NCBI GenBank assembly: GCA_034359265.1 | Contig: CP136890.1 | Span: 80,501,501-80,565,500 of the forward strand | DNA length: 64,000 bases | Direction of reading: 5' to 3' | Source of the DNA: Canna indica | Taxonomy: Eukaryota > Streptophyta > Magnoliopsida > Zingiberales > Cannaceae | Shown: positions 49,800-61,485 of the stretch, piece by piece | Position numbering within the stretch: the stretch's first letter is position 1 | Layout: the number at the start of each line of letters is the position of its first letter | Notes under the pieces: model-generated | Told to the model about the DNA's origin: nothing | The model's database searches: none | What the model saw: only the letters and a program-made list of their open reading frames with translations | Position numbers and translations under genes: made by a program

Positions 49800-50560
49800 A
49801 TATCTTCTTCAATTCCTACATGCAATATCCGAATGTTTTTTATAGCTCCTCTTTTTTCCCTTTTGACTGGAATAAGACTCTTCTCACTTTTATCCCTAAG
49901 TGTGGTAGCTTATCCACCATTAGAGACTATAGACCAATTGCTCTTTGCAAACTGAACTACAAGATTTTAGCTAAACTCTTAGCCAATAGACTCCAGTATG
50001 TCATTCATAATCTTGTCTCCCCTGTGTAGTTTGCCTTCATCAAATGCAAGAATATTCATGATAATATCCTCCTTGCACAAGAGATTGCCCACTCCATGTA
50101 TGGCACTAAAGGCAAAAACCCCAACATTATGATCAAACTTGATCCGGAAGAAGCTATGATAAATTATCCTAGCAAGCTATTATATGGTCATGTTTAAGGC
50201 TTACAATTTCCTCCAAAAATTCATTACATGGATTTGTTCCTGCTTGTCTATGGTATTAATTAACAGTAAATTGTCATCCTGCTTTGACTCTCAGCATGGG
50301 GTTTGTCATACTTGTATGTCCTTACTGCACAGTATCTATCATGTTTGCTTGACCAAGCAGTTGGGCATTTGGGCAAATTAAAGCCTTTTAAGATTCGTAG
50401 TACACTATTAAGATCAGTCATTTAATATTTGCCGATGAGATTTTTCTTACCTTTAGAGCAACCAAACAAAGTTTAAAGACTGTCAAACATATTTTTGAGA
50501 TTTATGAAAGCTTCACTGGCCAATTTGTTACATTGGACAAGTCTATTTTTTTTCCCCAAA
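49800..50560 (+). pseudogene. LINE reverse transcriptase fragment
   Basis: Blocks seen: WNKTLLTFIPK, then IRDYRPIALCKLNYKILAKLLANRLQ (49870-50000), FAFIKCKNIHDNILLAQEI (50029-50085), and LIFADEIFLTF near 50425-50455. The catalytic FADD box reads FADE, so one of its two metal-binding Asp residues is changed, and frames switch several times. It would copy element RNA into DNA at the target nick; this copy cannot. Confidence 0.78.
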
Positions 50561-51479
50561 AGCTGCTTCTCGTGGCTCAATATCCTCTATTTGCATTTTT
50601 CTTAACTTGAGGACTGGAAGTTTTCCAATATTTAAATATCTTGGGACTATGATCGCTCCCAGACGCCCCCCCCCCCCGTGCATGCTCAAAATTTTCTTTT
50701 AGATCAAATCAAGGCCAAGCTCTGCTCTTGGAAATCCAATTACTTATCTAACGCTAGTTGGGTGGTCCTTATCAATTTTGTGTTGAATTATATTCCACTC
50801 CATTCACTTGCAGTTACCTCTCTCTCCCTCATTTATTGATAAAATTGAGCAAACTATTAGAAAGTTTTTGCGGTCGGGGCCCTCTGGGCACCATGCTATT
50901 CACCACATTGCTTGGGGATGTGGTGACTCTCCTAAAAGCCTTAGGTGGCCTTGGTATTCATGATTTGTCTAATAAATCTGGCTCTTCAGGCTAAAAGGAT
51001 CCTTAATTGTTTAAATCACGTGTCATCTCCTTGGTTCGCCCTTATGTCCACCAAATATTCAAATTTGAAATTTGGGTATGGATCGGGTACCCACTGCTCT
51101 TGCAGTTGGAGGCTCTTTAAGAATGCTTTCTTTAAGTTATTACCTGGATGCTGGAGATTAATTTCTTTAGGTAGTAATAATTCGATTTTGTTTGATTACT
51201 GGTTGCTTGATATGCCAATTTCTATTAAGCCAACTTTTTTAACTGTCATTTGGTTTCTCAAAATCTCTCTGTGAGTTGCTTTGTTTTCAATCAGAAATGG
51301 AATATGCAAGCTTGTACTAATACATTTGGCTCGGTGTTTGGGAATCCATCTTTAAGTTGTGGTTGCCTTTGCTTTCCGGGGATGATAAGTATATTTTGAA
51401 GGATAGTGTTGGGACAGTGTTACCGCTAAGGCAGCCTATAGATACCTTAGAAGCCATGATCTGCAGGCTGACTTTACCT

Positions 51480-52287
51480 CTCCTCTCTAGAAATTTTTTT
51501 GGAAACTAAAGATTGCTCCTAAAGTAAAATTCTTTTGTTGGAAACTATTTCATTTGCGGCTTCCCACTTATGACCGGCTTCATCATTTAGGGATTAGTAG
51601 TTCCAATTCTTGCTTATTTTGCTCCAATTCTCCAAAGTCTATCAACCACTTATTTTGTTGCTGCCCTTTCTCTCACATAGTTTGGAATCTCCTCTCCATT
51701 AGTATTGGTTTTAATTTTTTTGACCACTCTGCTTGGGACTCAGGCAGCTGGCTTTCCTTCTCCTCCCCCCTTCTTGAGAGCTTCCCCTTTGCGCACTCCT
51801 TTGTTGATAATGCCTGTTGGTTCATCTAGCATGCTAGGAATCTTCTGTTGCATGAACTAGGTAGCTTGCCCCCTCGTCCCTTGTGACATAAATTTTAGCG
51901 TTTACCAATCCCTATTGGTGCATGCTCAGTCTAATGGTTCAAGCAATACCTCCAATACACTTATAAGATGACTTCATCCGGCACCGAACCTTCTTAAGAT
52001 GAATTGTGATGTTTAATTCGTTTGCTAATCTTGCATGTTGTATAGGCTTTATTATTCGTCAACATGATGGTTCTTGTTTCGGAGCTGGTAGTCTTTTCGT
52101 CCAAGGGGAGTCTACACTTGTTTTGGAAGTCTTGGTTGTTCGTGAAGGCCTCAACTATGCTATCCAGGCGACTCTTCCGCCCTTGATCATTAAATTTGAT
52201 TCAAAAATTTTGCTTTTCGGCTCTTAACGCGGATACACCCCCTTCGTGGGAGATTGCTTCCATTACCTCGGACATTTTGTTCTTGAA
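51480..52287 (+). pseudogene. LINE zf-RVT and RNase H fragments (continues at 61,295)
   Basis: The zf-RVT part (51490-51690) reads FFWKLKIAPKVKFFCWKLFH, then RLPTYDRLHHLGI and CLFCSNSPKSINHLFCCC, with the usual C-x2-C...H...C spacing. The RNase H part (52006-52287) reads GFIIRQHDGSCFGAG, then VLEVLVVREGLNYA and IKFDSK. It breaks exactly at the CACTA left end at 52288 and resumes on the far side at 61295. A stop at 52225 lies inside RNase H. Confidence 0.75.
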
Positions 52288-52299
52288 CACTACTAGAAT

Positions 52300-52720
52300 A
52301 TTGTCTATCAGCCACAAGGCTCACCAACGGCCGCCTAGACCGTCGTAACTATTCATGTCTTTCCGACGACCGCAACGATCGTGGCTGATGTAACCAAATC
52401 AGTCGCGGCTCGCATAAGGCTGCCTAAGGCCGTTGCTCATAGCTCATGGCGTGCACGGGGCAAGAAATGAAATAACTTTGTAGCAATAGCTTAGCGGGTG
52501 GCCCGAGCCGTCGGTGATATAAAATATGTCATTAGCCACGGCTAGCAATGGTCATCGCTTATTAATTGATGGCGCGAACACGGCGTGAAAAAAAATACTC
52601 TTCACCGATGGGTTAGTGTGGGCCACGTCGGCTGTCGGTGATATTTTTAGTAAGAGTCCACGGTTTACCGACGACTGTTGGGCCATCGGTGATAAACCTT
52701 TTATTTGCGTTCGCGCCCGA
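52300..52720. repeat. CACTA left subterminal repeats
   Basis: Short degenerate units such as GGCTGTCGGTGATA, ACCGACGACTGTTGGGCC and CAACGATCGTGGCTGATG recur in both orientations within 400 bp of the terminus. Such arrays bind the TnpA-type protein in En/Spm. Matching words occur at the other end (60955-61285). Confidence 0.7.
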
Positions 52721-53264
52721 CCCTTCCTCTTATTTTTCTCTTCTTCTCTCTCATGTGTCGTCGCTGCCGTTGCCGCCTGTCTTGATGCTGCTACCCTCGC
52801 CGCCGGCCCCTTCTTCTCTGTGAGCTAGGTATTCTTTACTACTGGCCCCCTTTTTGATCTGGTTGCCACCACTGTCGGCGTCTACACGTCGGACGCCAAC
52901 AGTGATGAACGGCACTGACATGTAGATGTCGGCGCCAGCTTTGGGGCCGAATCCCTCGGCCCCAACCAGATGAACAGTAGCCGGCAGCAACTGCCGACTA
53001 TTGTTTGATTAGGGGTTTAACCCCTAATCTTAGGTATTAAGTTTTTTAGATTTATTTATTATCTGTTATTTGTAGAATTTATGTGTTGAATGCAGTCTAA
53101 TTTTAGATTAAAATTATAGATTTATTATATGTTAATTATAGATTTTATATGTTAATTGTAGATTAATTAAGTTTTTTTACTGTTATATTAAATTTAGGTT
53201 AGTTAATCAAGAGTAGAATAAATGTTAGGATTAATTTTAGTTGGGTGTAATTATAATTTCAAAA

Positions 53265-53425
53265 TCGTCCACTTTGGATTCACGCGCGTCGGAATCGTCC
53301 ACTTTGGACTCGCACGCGTCAGAATCGTCCACTTTGGACTCGCGCCGAATCTTCCACTTTGGACTCTCGTCGAAATCGTCAACTTTGGAGTCGCGCGGAA
53401 TCGTCCACTGTGGACTCACACCGGC
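53265..53425. repeat. Tandem array of about 28 bp (TCGTCCACTTTGGACTCGCG)
   Basis: Six imperfect units, each containing CGTCCACTTTGGACTCGCGC or a close variant, run head to tail. TCCACTTTGGA is itself nearly palindromic. The array lies between the CACTA terminus and the transposase start, where a promoter would be expected. Confidence 0.85.
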
Positions 53426-53872
53426 ATCCACAAATTTAGAAAATAATCATGATGGGTTGATACGTTTCACATACGCATTGATGAGTCAAATTTTAATTTT
53501 GCAAAACCTTAGATCCGTTCGGGGGTTGTATGTTCGTGTAAACGAAGTAATTGATCTTTTATACGACGTACAACCCTTGAATTGTCCCTAATTGGACAAT
53601 TTGGAAGCATAATTATTTATATTGCACTTAGTTTATATTTTTTAGTCATTAATTCATTTTTAAATGTTGGCTTGTATCTCCCTTGTTCTCCTATATGCGC
53701 CTAGATGATATGCGTATTCGGAGAACTGTAGGGATATCCTACCGAAATTTAGAATAAAATTAATGACTAGAAGAAATACTAAGTGCAATATAAATAACAT
53801 GAATCCCAAATGGAATAGGACAATCATACCTAAAGACATTACCTAAAGATATTGCCAACTTTTTGACAGAAC

Positions 53873-56514
53873 ATGTTGGACGATCGAAGTTGGATGTACC
53901 GACGAATTCATCGTGGAGCTATAACAAACGAATTTCGAGTAGGCATAACTTACTTATTAAATTTTGCCTACTCGAATCAAAAGTTTCTTAGTGGTGATAA
54001 AATCCGATGTCCGTGCCGGAAATGTTCGAACATAAAATTTTTGGATCGGGAAACTATCACAATGCATCTATATACAAAAGGATTCACACCAAGATATTTT
54101 ATATGGAATTGTCACAGGGAGTCACGTCAAGTCTGGACGTCGAACAATCTTGTTATCCAAACTCATGGTGAATCCTCTACTATGGTTGTTTCTTCTTCCA
54201 ATCCACCTAATCCTTATAGAACAATGATTCTGGATAGTCTTGGCGGATAATTCCATTTAAATGCCGAGTCAGTGACTGAGATGGTATAGCTACCAGATAC
54301 TACGATAGTTGAAGTCACTGAAAAACAACATGCGATACATATTGAATTGCCGAATAAGGAGGCTGCAGAATTTTATGAGATGTTGAAAGCTGTCGTTGAA
54401 CATTTGTATGAGAATTGTCCTAAATATATAAGATTTTCGACAATGATGCAACTTCTAAACATCAAGTCTGATTGTAATATCAGCGGAGTTGCGTTTGATC
54501 GGATTGCAGGCTTTATTAATGGTATGTTACCTCCAAATAACAAGTTTGAGCCAACTTTTTATAAGATAAAAAAGTTGATGAGGAAATTGAGACTTGGGTA
54601 CGAAAAGATACACACGTGCCCAAATAACTACATTTTATATTATAAAGAAAATGCACAGTTGGAGCAATATCCGGTATGTGAACATCCTTGTTATAAGGAC
54701 AAGAAATCGATATGACAAAAAAATATTCCCTTTAAGGTGCTTCGGTATTTTCTACTAACACCAAGGCTTCAAAGGTTATTCATGTCGAAAAAGATTGCCC
54801 CCCTATATGAGTTCGCATGTAAGAAGTCGTGATGATACAGTAATGACTCATCAATCTGACAGTGAAGCATGGAAACATTTGGATAGATGTTATCCTTCAT
54901 TTGCTAGGGATACTAGAAATATCAGGTTGGGATTATGCACAGATGGTTTTAATCCATTTGGTAATTCGGCAACTCCATATTCAGTATGGCCAGTGCTGCT
55001 AACAGTTTATAATTTGCCACCCTCAATGTGTATGAAAGATAAATTTATCTATCTTTCGATGATTATTTCGGGTCCTAGGGGTCATCGGAAAGAAATTGAC
55101 GTGTTTCTCCGACCCCTAATTGATGAACTAAAAATATTATGGGCTAAGGGAGTTGTCACTTATGATTATCACCGGAAGAAAAACTTCACTTTACGAGCTG
55201 CTATATTGTGGACAATCAATGATTTCCCAGCCTACGACATGTTGTTTGATTGGAGCACGCATGGGCGACTCTCTTGTTCGTATTGCATGGAACACTCAAA
55301 AGCCTTCAGTCTTGAGAACAATCGAAAAATTTTCTTTTTTGATTGTCATCGCCAGTTCCTACCGTCTAACCATCAGTATTGAAGGAATCGTGACAAATTT
55401 ACTAAGGGTATAGTCGAAAGAGATGAGCCACCACCGATGTTATCTAGTGAATAGATGTTAACACGTGTTGAATTGCTTCCAGAAATTACTTTTAGTCATA
55501 ATATAAGAATTTCGAGCTTTGGTCAAACACATAACTAGGTGAAAAAAAGTATCTTTTGGGAATTACTGTATTGGAGTTCATTACTGATTCGGTATAATTT
55601 AGACGTCATGCACATTGAAAAAAATGTGTTTGATAATATTTTTAACATTGAGGCGTCGTATGTGTTAAATAAACAACAAATGAAAGATGCGTATCAATGG
55701 ATCAAAGAACTCAGATTACCCGATGGATATGCCTCAAACTTATCTCGATGTGTGAACGTCGACGAAGGCAAAATATCAAGGATAAAGAGCCACGATTATC
55801 ATGTATTCATGCAGAGATTGCTTCTGGTCGTGTTTCGAGATCATCTACATGATAAGATTTGGGGTCCGTTGACAGAACTAAGTATGTTTTTTAGAAATAT
55901 TTGTGCAAATGTCCTTCGAGTCGAAGATATGTCAACACTTGAAAATAATATTGTTGAAATCATATGCAAGCTGGAGCAATTTTTCCCTCATGCATTTTTT
56001 GAATCTACCGATACACTAGGCATACGAGGCACGAGTTGGTGGCCCCGTTCAATACCGGTGGATGTACTTATTTGAAAGATACATGAATCATCTGAGAAAA
56101 AAAGTAAAGAACACAGCTGCAGTTAAAGGTTCCATATCAGAAACATATATAATTCAAAAAATTTCAACATTATGTTCATTCTATTTTGAATCAACCATCA
56201 AGACAAGACTTAATTGTCTTCCAAGAAATGACGACGGGGGAGCTTGACCATCAGACGAGGGATCTCGACCATCAGATGGTTGTTTAAATATCTTTTGTTA
56301 CCCTGGTCGTGCTTTGGGTTCTCGTCCGTCTCGATTCTTAAACGACGAAGAGTACCATTTGGCCTACTTGTATGTTTTACTAAATTGTCTAGAGATTGAG
56401 AAGTTCATTGAAATATTTGACATCGAGATGGTGACAAAATACTCAATTTACAACGATGAGGAATTAGAGAGATTACACAATCGTGAGTTCCCTAATTGGT
56501 GCAGGTTTGAGTAG
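53873..56514 (+). pseudogene. CACTA transposase, TNP2/TnpD type, broken
   Basis: The reading opens with a transposase-associated zinc domain (MLDDRSWMYRR, CPCRKCSN, GFTPRYFIWNCH; 53873-54115). It passes the MPNKEAAEFYEML / YIRFSTMMQLLNIKSD stretch (54347-54715). It then has the TNP2 catalytic-like region (DTRNIRLGLCTDGFNPFG, PRGHRKEIDVFLRPLIDELK, TLRAAILWTINDFPAYDML; 54795-55382) and a DUF4218-type C-terminal part (MHIEKNVFDNIF, KSHDYHVFMQRLLLV; 55600-56075 and 56062-56247). At least two frame changes (an extra C in the run near 54800 and one near 56055) and several stops separate these parts. The protein normally binds and cuts the CACTA ends. This copy is dead. Confidence 0.85.
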
Positions 56515-57275
56515 GACGACGTCACACGCACGATAGCGGAGACGATCCGGAAGTTTATGCACGGGGCGTGGCCTACATGGTCTCACGTGCTCCGTGAGCA
56601 TATGGATTTACTATGGCGAGAGTTCTCGGTAAGTATGTTTATTAAATTAATATTAATGTTAAATATCGATCGGTAATAATAAATTTATTTATTTGCAGGC
56701 TCATTATACATGGCCGGAGGACTAGACTCCTTTGTGGAGAGTGCGTGGGAGCGCGTTGCCTGCGCTCGCTACAACGGGTTACTCCAGCATGCCCGTAAGA
56801 CCGTGATGAGATAGCTGGGGGCCACACATATTGGGCAAACTCGGGGACACGCCCCCGAGTGGATTTCTGGACCCGTGTGGGACCAACTTGTTGAGCGGTG
56901 GGACACGCCTGAGTGGAAGGAGGTCTCCCGAACAGCGTCGAGAAATCGCATGTCCGGGGGGAGGGGGGAGGACGGCATGCGGGCGCGCCACATTGGTGGC
57001 TCCGTGTCTTTTGCGGTGCATGAGAGTCGTATGGTATGTATAATTTTCTTACTTTTAATTAAAATATTATATATTGTGTATAATGATACTAATGTATTTA
57101 TTGTCTAATGTAAGACACGAGTTACGGAGGATGGCACTGCCCAATGCCCCTCGCTGATGCAGGTGTTTGAGCACATTGATCACCGTTGACGACGAGGAGC
57201 AGGGGACTACGTCGATAGTAGGGCCTCGATCATCATGGTAACTATTTATGTCTATTTAATTTACATAATTTTTAT

Positions 57276-57326
<51 letters not shown>

Positions 57327-57639
57327 TAAAAGTGTAGGAGACTTACACAAGGACTGTGATCGAGCGCGGAGGCAGCCATAGGAATTTGACGCGGGTGCAT
57401 GGGTTAAGGTCGCAAGTGTCTGGGAGCACGATCGTATTTATGGCTTTGCAGACAGTGGTCATGCACACGCCGTGTTAGGGCCAGTTGGGGCACCGACCCC
57501 TCCCGCTACGGGTGAGAGACCCTCGACATCATGGACGCAGGACCAAAGCTGGATAGCAGCCTTGGAGTCCGAGCTAGCACAACAGAGAGCGGCGATAGAG
57601 GAGCAGAGATAGGCGATGGAGGAGTAGAGAAATGTGATG

Positions 57640-60403
57640 TGTCACGCCCCAACTCAGGGTCACGTGACCGGCCAGGGTATACGTACCTATACCCCGCAGC
57701 CTGACTCATGCACATGCCAACTCATGAATAATAACGCGGAAAGAAATAACAGTTTTATTATAAAAGAGAAACTGAAATAGTTTTCATAAGCAGTAAGGGT
57801 TTAGCAAAAGTCCAAGTGTGGAAATAATAAATCAAAGTTCAACTGTTCGTTTACAAAAGAAAATCTAAAATAAAGACATGAATGTCCCCAAGGGACTACA
57901 ACTCCAAAATACCAAAATACAGGTGTATGACAACTACCAAAAACTCGACTACATCCCCTAACTAGGACTGCTATGAGATCATGTGGCTCTTCGGCCTTCC
58001 AGCCGCGCCAAGTGCTCCAGCCCACCTCACCTGTCAGGCTCTGCAAAACAAAAACAAAATGACAATGGGTGAGTTCAAAAGAACTCAGTGAGCGGTTCTA
58101 CCAATCCCCACGAGAAACCAAACACAGAGAATATAGCACATGACTAAAACACATGTCCAAATAGAAATATAGTCACAATGGAGTGACTAGATATCAGGCC
58201 ATCTGGCCACCACATGCCCGAAGGCACCCAACACTCTAACGGTGAAGTATAACAAACCTAAGCCTACCATGCCCAAAGGCAACAGACATACTAGGATAAT
58301 CGGGATTGGCCCATTCGAACTTATCCTAATATAAAGAAACTCGAGAGCAATCGGGATTGGCCCTTCCGAACTTGCTCCACGAGATGCGAAGGAACAATCA
58401 GGATTCGCTCGTCCGAACTTGTCCCTTTAAGATATCACAGGAATAATTGGGATTTGCCCATCCAAATTTATTCCTTGAAAGAAACTCGGGAACAATCGGG
58501 ATTTGCCCGTCCAAACTTGTTCCACGAGGAAGCTCAGGAACAATCGAGATTTGCCCATCCGAACTTGTTCCAACAGAGATAACGTAGGAATAATCGAGAT
58601 TCGACGATCCGAACTTATTCCTTTAAATATAGAATCTTGGGAACAATCGGGATTTGCCCGTCCGAACTTATTCCACAAGATACACAGGAACAATCGGGAT
58701 TTGCCCATCCGAACTTGTTCTACGGGTTGGGAATTTATCATCCAATCTTTCGGGCCAAGCCCGCAATTCGGCTCCTAACCGAGCCTGCAACATGACCTAA
58801 GTCAAGTGTCTCCTACGGTGTCTTATGGGTATCTTTACTGGGAAACGCCGCAACACTCTATGCCCGTACCCAACACCTAGACCCGTAATATCACAACCCA
58901 TGAGGTTTTGTTTCATGCATAAACTTTACTTGTTGGTTTATAACAGATTATGCTGCCCCTTGAATTTTAATTAAGCAATTAAAATTATCAACTCCAAGGT
59001 TAGGGTTTTGTTTTAGGATTTTATTTTTAGATTACTGTTGAGCCCCAAACTGATGTATCCAAGACGAATCTGACTTCCAGAGTGTGTCCTAAGTTTCCAA
59101 ACAATATTTTCTGGTCAAAACGATAGGTTACACGACTATGTTTAGTGAGCTATTCTCATCTCAACAGAAAATTCAAAATCAGCACAGATTCAACAAAACA
59201 ACATGCAATTCCAGCAAGTTTGAGTTTTCAGCATAACATGAAAATAAATCCAAAATTTACAGAATATAAATCCTAAATTTCCTTCACCACAGATTTATAT
59301 CATCAAATCTATCATACATAAACAATCTCATAATTTGTTAATCAAGATCCAACATGCATCAATATCTTCTTTAAACAAGGACCAAGCTTCATGATCAAGA
59401 ACCCATCACAATTCATACATGGCATCAAGATCAAAACCATAATTTTTGTAATTTCCATTCATAATAACATATTATTTACAAAGCATACATTAACATGTGG
59501 AAACCTAGATTGACAAGCATATCATGGCATGGATCTCAAGATTTCACAATCATCCGGCCTTTCTTAGGCAAACACCTAGAGGGCACCTTAATCTCCACCT
59601 TGGCCGAGCGTCCCTAGGATCATCCTAGGGATGCCGAGCCCCATAGGGGAGGGATTTCGGGTCTCTTCTCACACGGCAATCACAAAGAACGGCGAGAATT
59701 CGAGAGATCGACAGAACAACGGTTCACAAGAACCCGAATTCAAGATCAGCTCATAGAAAGCTCAAACATGAGAAATCACGGAAAAAGGGAGGGTAGATCC
59801 ACTCACTTGAATAGGAAGAAGGATTGGAGGAGAATTCCTGGTCGATCGCCTTTGAATCCGAATCCAAAAGGTGGCGGCTCGACTCAAAGAAGGGGGAAAG
59901 GGGGCGGCTCGGCTCAGGCGACTTCTCTCTGCTCGGCTCCAAAGGAAGGGAGAGGGGGAAGAAGGGCTCGGCGGCTCAGGCGGCTCCAAGGAAGAGAGAT
60001 GTGGGGAGGGGCGGCTGCTGCTTGAGGGCGGCTCCTCTCATCTCTCACTCGGCTGGTGCGGCTCCAATAGGGAGCCGCCAACCCTAGGGGGATTTTATAA
60101 TTAATCCACTCCCAAAACCATCTATCCACACCCTAACCCGCACTCTCCTCAAACCCGGATCTGCAACCCGCTATTTAACCCAAACTAACCCCATGCTAAA
60201 ATACAAGCATCAAACACATGCACATCCAAATGCAACATAATCTAATGAATTAACTATATCATTATAAATTATAATTCAACTTACCCAAGCCTGCAAGCTC
60301 GCACCGGACCATGAGTCGACTCGGCTCGACCTCGAACTAACCCGCTAGGCTGGAAAACACAAACAATAAAGGAAAAATAAATAAAAATATCTAGGATATT
60401 ACA
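57640..60403 (-). mobile_element. Solo LTR 4, family A, inserted in the CACTA element
   Basis: The plus strand begins TGTCACGCCCCAACTCAGGG and ends CTAGGATATTACA. The flanks TGATG (57635-57639) and CGATG (60404-60408) are a 5-bp duplication with one change that fits CpG deamination. The 2,764 bp match solo LTR 3 in inverse orientation, with no gag or pol. A TATA word sits at 60091-60100 on the minus strand. The coding sequence of the second CACTA gene continues across it, so it landed after the CACTA element did. Confidence 0.85.
58286..58735. repeat. Tandem array in solo LTR 4 (GGAACAATCGGGATTTGCCC units)
   Basis: About eight imperfect units of 50-70 bp share ACAATCGGGATTTGCCCGTCC followed by GAACTTGTTCC. 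The array corresponds to 44,800-45,090 in solo LTR 3. ORFs here are repeat artefacts. Confidence 0.85.
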
Positions 60404-60954
60404 CGATGGAGGAGCAGAGACACACGAATGACAAGTTGAGACAGACAATGCAGAACATGCAGGCCCTCCTCACTCAGATTACATCTCACTCGGGCCTTCT
60501 ACCGATAATGTCGCATGCGTCATCCTCCTCGACCTAGTCGACGTTCCCGACCCAGTCATTGTCGAGTCCACCGCCTCCACCGTAGCCGTGAGATTTTGGT
60601 TTATTGTATTTTGATTATATTTTGATACTTGTTAGCCTTCGTTTGAGGCTTAGATACTTGATATAGATGTTTATATTTTATATTTCATATTTTGATACTT
60701 GTTTGCCTCCGGTTTGAGGCTTATAGTTGTTTATATACTTATAGTTGTATATATACGATATTTTAGTACTTGTTTGCCTACGGTTTGAGGCTTAGATTGA
60801 TGATATCTAAGTAAAACTTGTTTGGTTGGTTGAAAATATATGTGTATGAGGTTTTGTGATTGTAATTTTTTATTGAAAATGTATAGTTGTAATATGTGAT
60901 TGATGATATAATTATATATACAAGATTTTTTTTTTTTTTTTTTCAATTACAGGA

Positions 60955-61285
60955 TATAACTTTAGCCACGGCTTACACACGGTTGCCTGTCACTAAGTCG
61001 TGGCTGAAAGTGTATCGTAAATAGCTGATAGCCTAGGCAGCACCAAATATCACGGTTGCTAATAATATCACCAACGGCTCACAGCTGTGACTGATGTGTT
61101 TAAATCAGCAATAGCCGCCAAGGGCCGTCACTAATGTGTTTAAATCAGCGACAGTGCGCGCTGATGATTACAACTTATCTGAGACGCACACATCAGTGAC
61201 AGCCTTTTGCCACGACGGCCGCCGTCCGTGATAATTTTCACCGATGGTTTAGCCACGACATTAGCCGTCGGTGACAACAACAATT
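60955..61285. repeat. CACTA right subterminal repeats
   Basis: Words such as TTAGCCACGGCTTACACACGG, AAGTCGTGGCTGAAAG, TTAAATCAGCGACAG and TTTAGCCACGACATTAGCCG recur in both orientations up to the right terminus, mirroring the left end. A T run at 60929-60944 lies just outside. The stretch 60596-60950 has three copies of a GTTTGAGGCTTA-containing unit and is probably the 3' transcribed part of the element. Confidence 0.7.
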
Positions 61286-61485
61286 CTAGTAGAACCAGTG
61301 TAAGTGTACGGACTTCTTATTTTGCCTTCGGGAATCAAAGCTGCCCATTGGGCAGCAAATATGGTTAGAATTTGTAAGGATGGTTTGATTTGGTCCACTA
61401 TCCGGCTCGATAGGCTGGAGGACATTTTGTTAACCGACTCTTTTGGTGATGGCTTTTGCCGCGCAATAATCTAAGTATCATTTTC

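Larger units (their letters stand above)
56515..60595 (+). pseudogene. Second CACTA gene (Transposase_24-like), split by a solo LTR
   Basis: Spliced readings show IAETIRKFMHGAWPTWSHV, then HMDLLWREFS up to a donor at 56629, then the Transposase_24-like stretch WDQLVERWDTPEWKEVSRT, NRMSGGRGEDGM and HIGGSVSFAVHESRM up to 57033. GT-AG introns fit 56629-56698, 57034-57114 and 57238-57337. The last exon has ESELAQQRAAIEEQ before the LTR at 57640. It resumes after it at 60404 with MEEQRHTNDKLRQTMQNMQA, a coiled-coil-like repeat. In-frame stops appear near 56720 and 57610. The family is linked to CACTA elements and may bind subterminal repeats. Confidence 0.7.
52288..61291 (+). mobile_element. CACTA (En/Spm-type) transposon inserted in the LINE
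   Basis: The left end is CACTACTAGAATA, a typical CACTA terminus. The right end reads AATTCTAGTA(G), the inverse of CTACTAGAATT with the last two or three bases changed or lost. GAA flanks the left end (52285-52287), and GAA also follows at 61292-61294, consistent with a 3-bp duplication. Both ends have subterminal arrays of short GCCGTCGGTGA / CAGCCACG words. The interior has a TNP2-type transposase and a second, Transposase_24-type gene, both decayed. A solo LTR accounts for 2.76 kb, leaving about 6.2 kb of original element. Confidence 0.85.
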
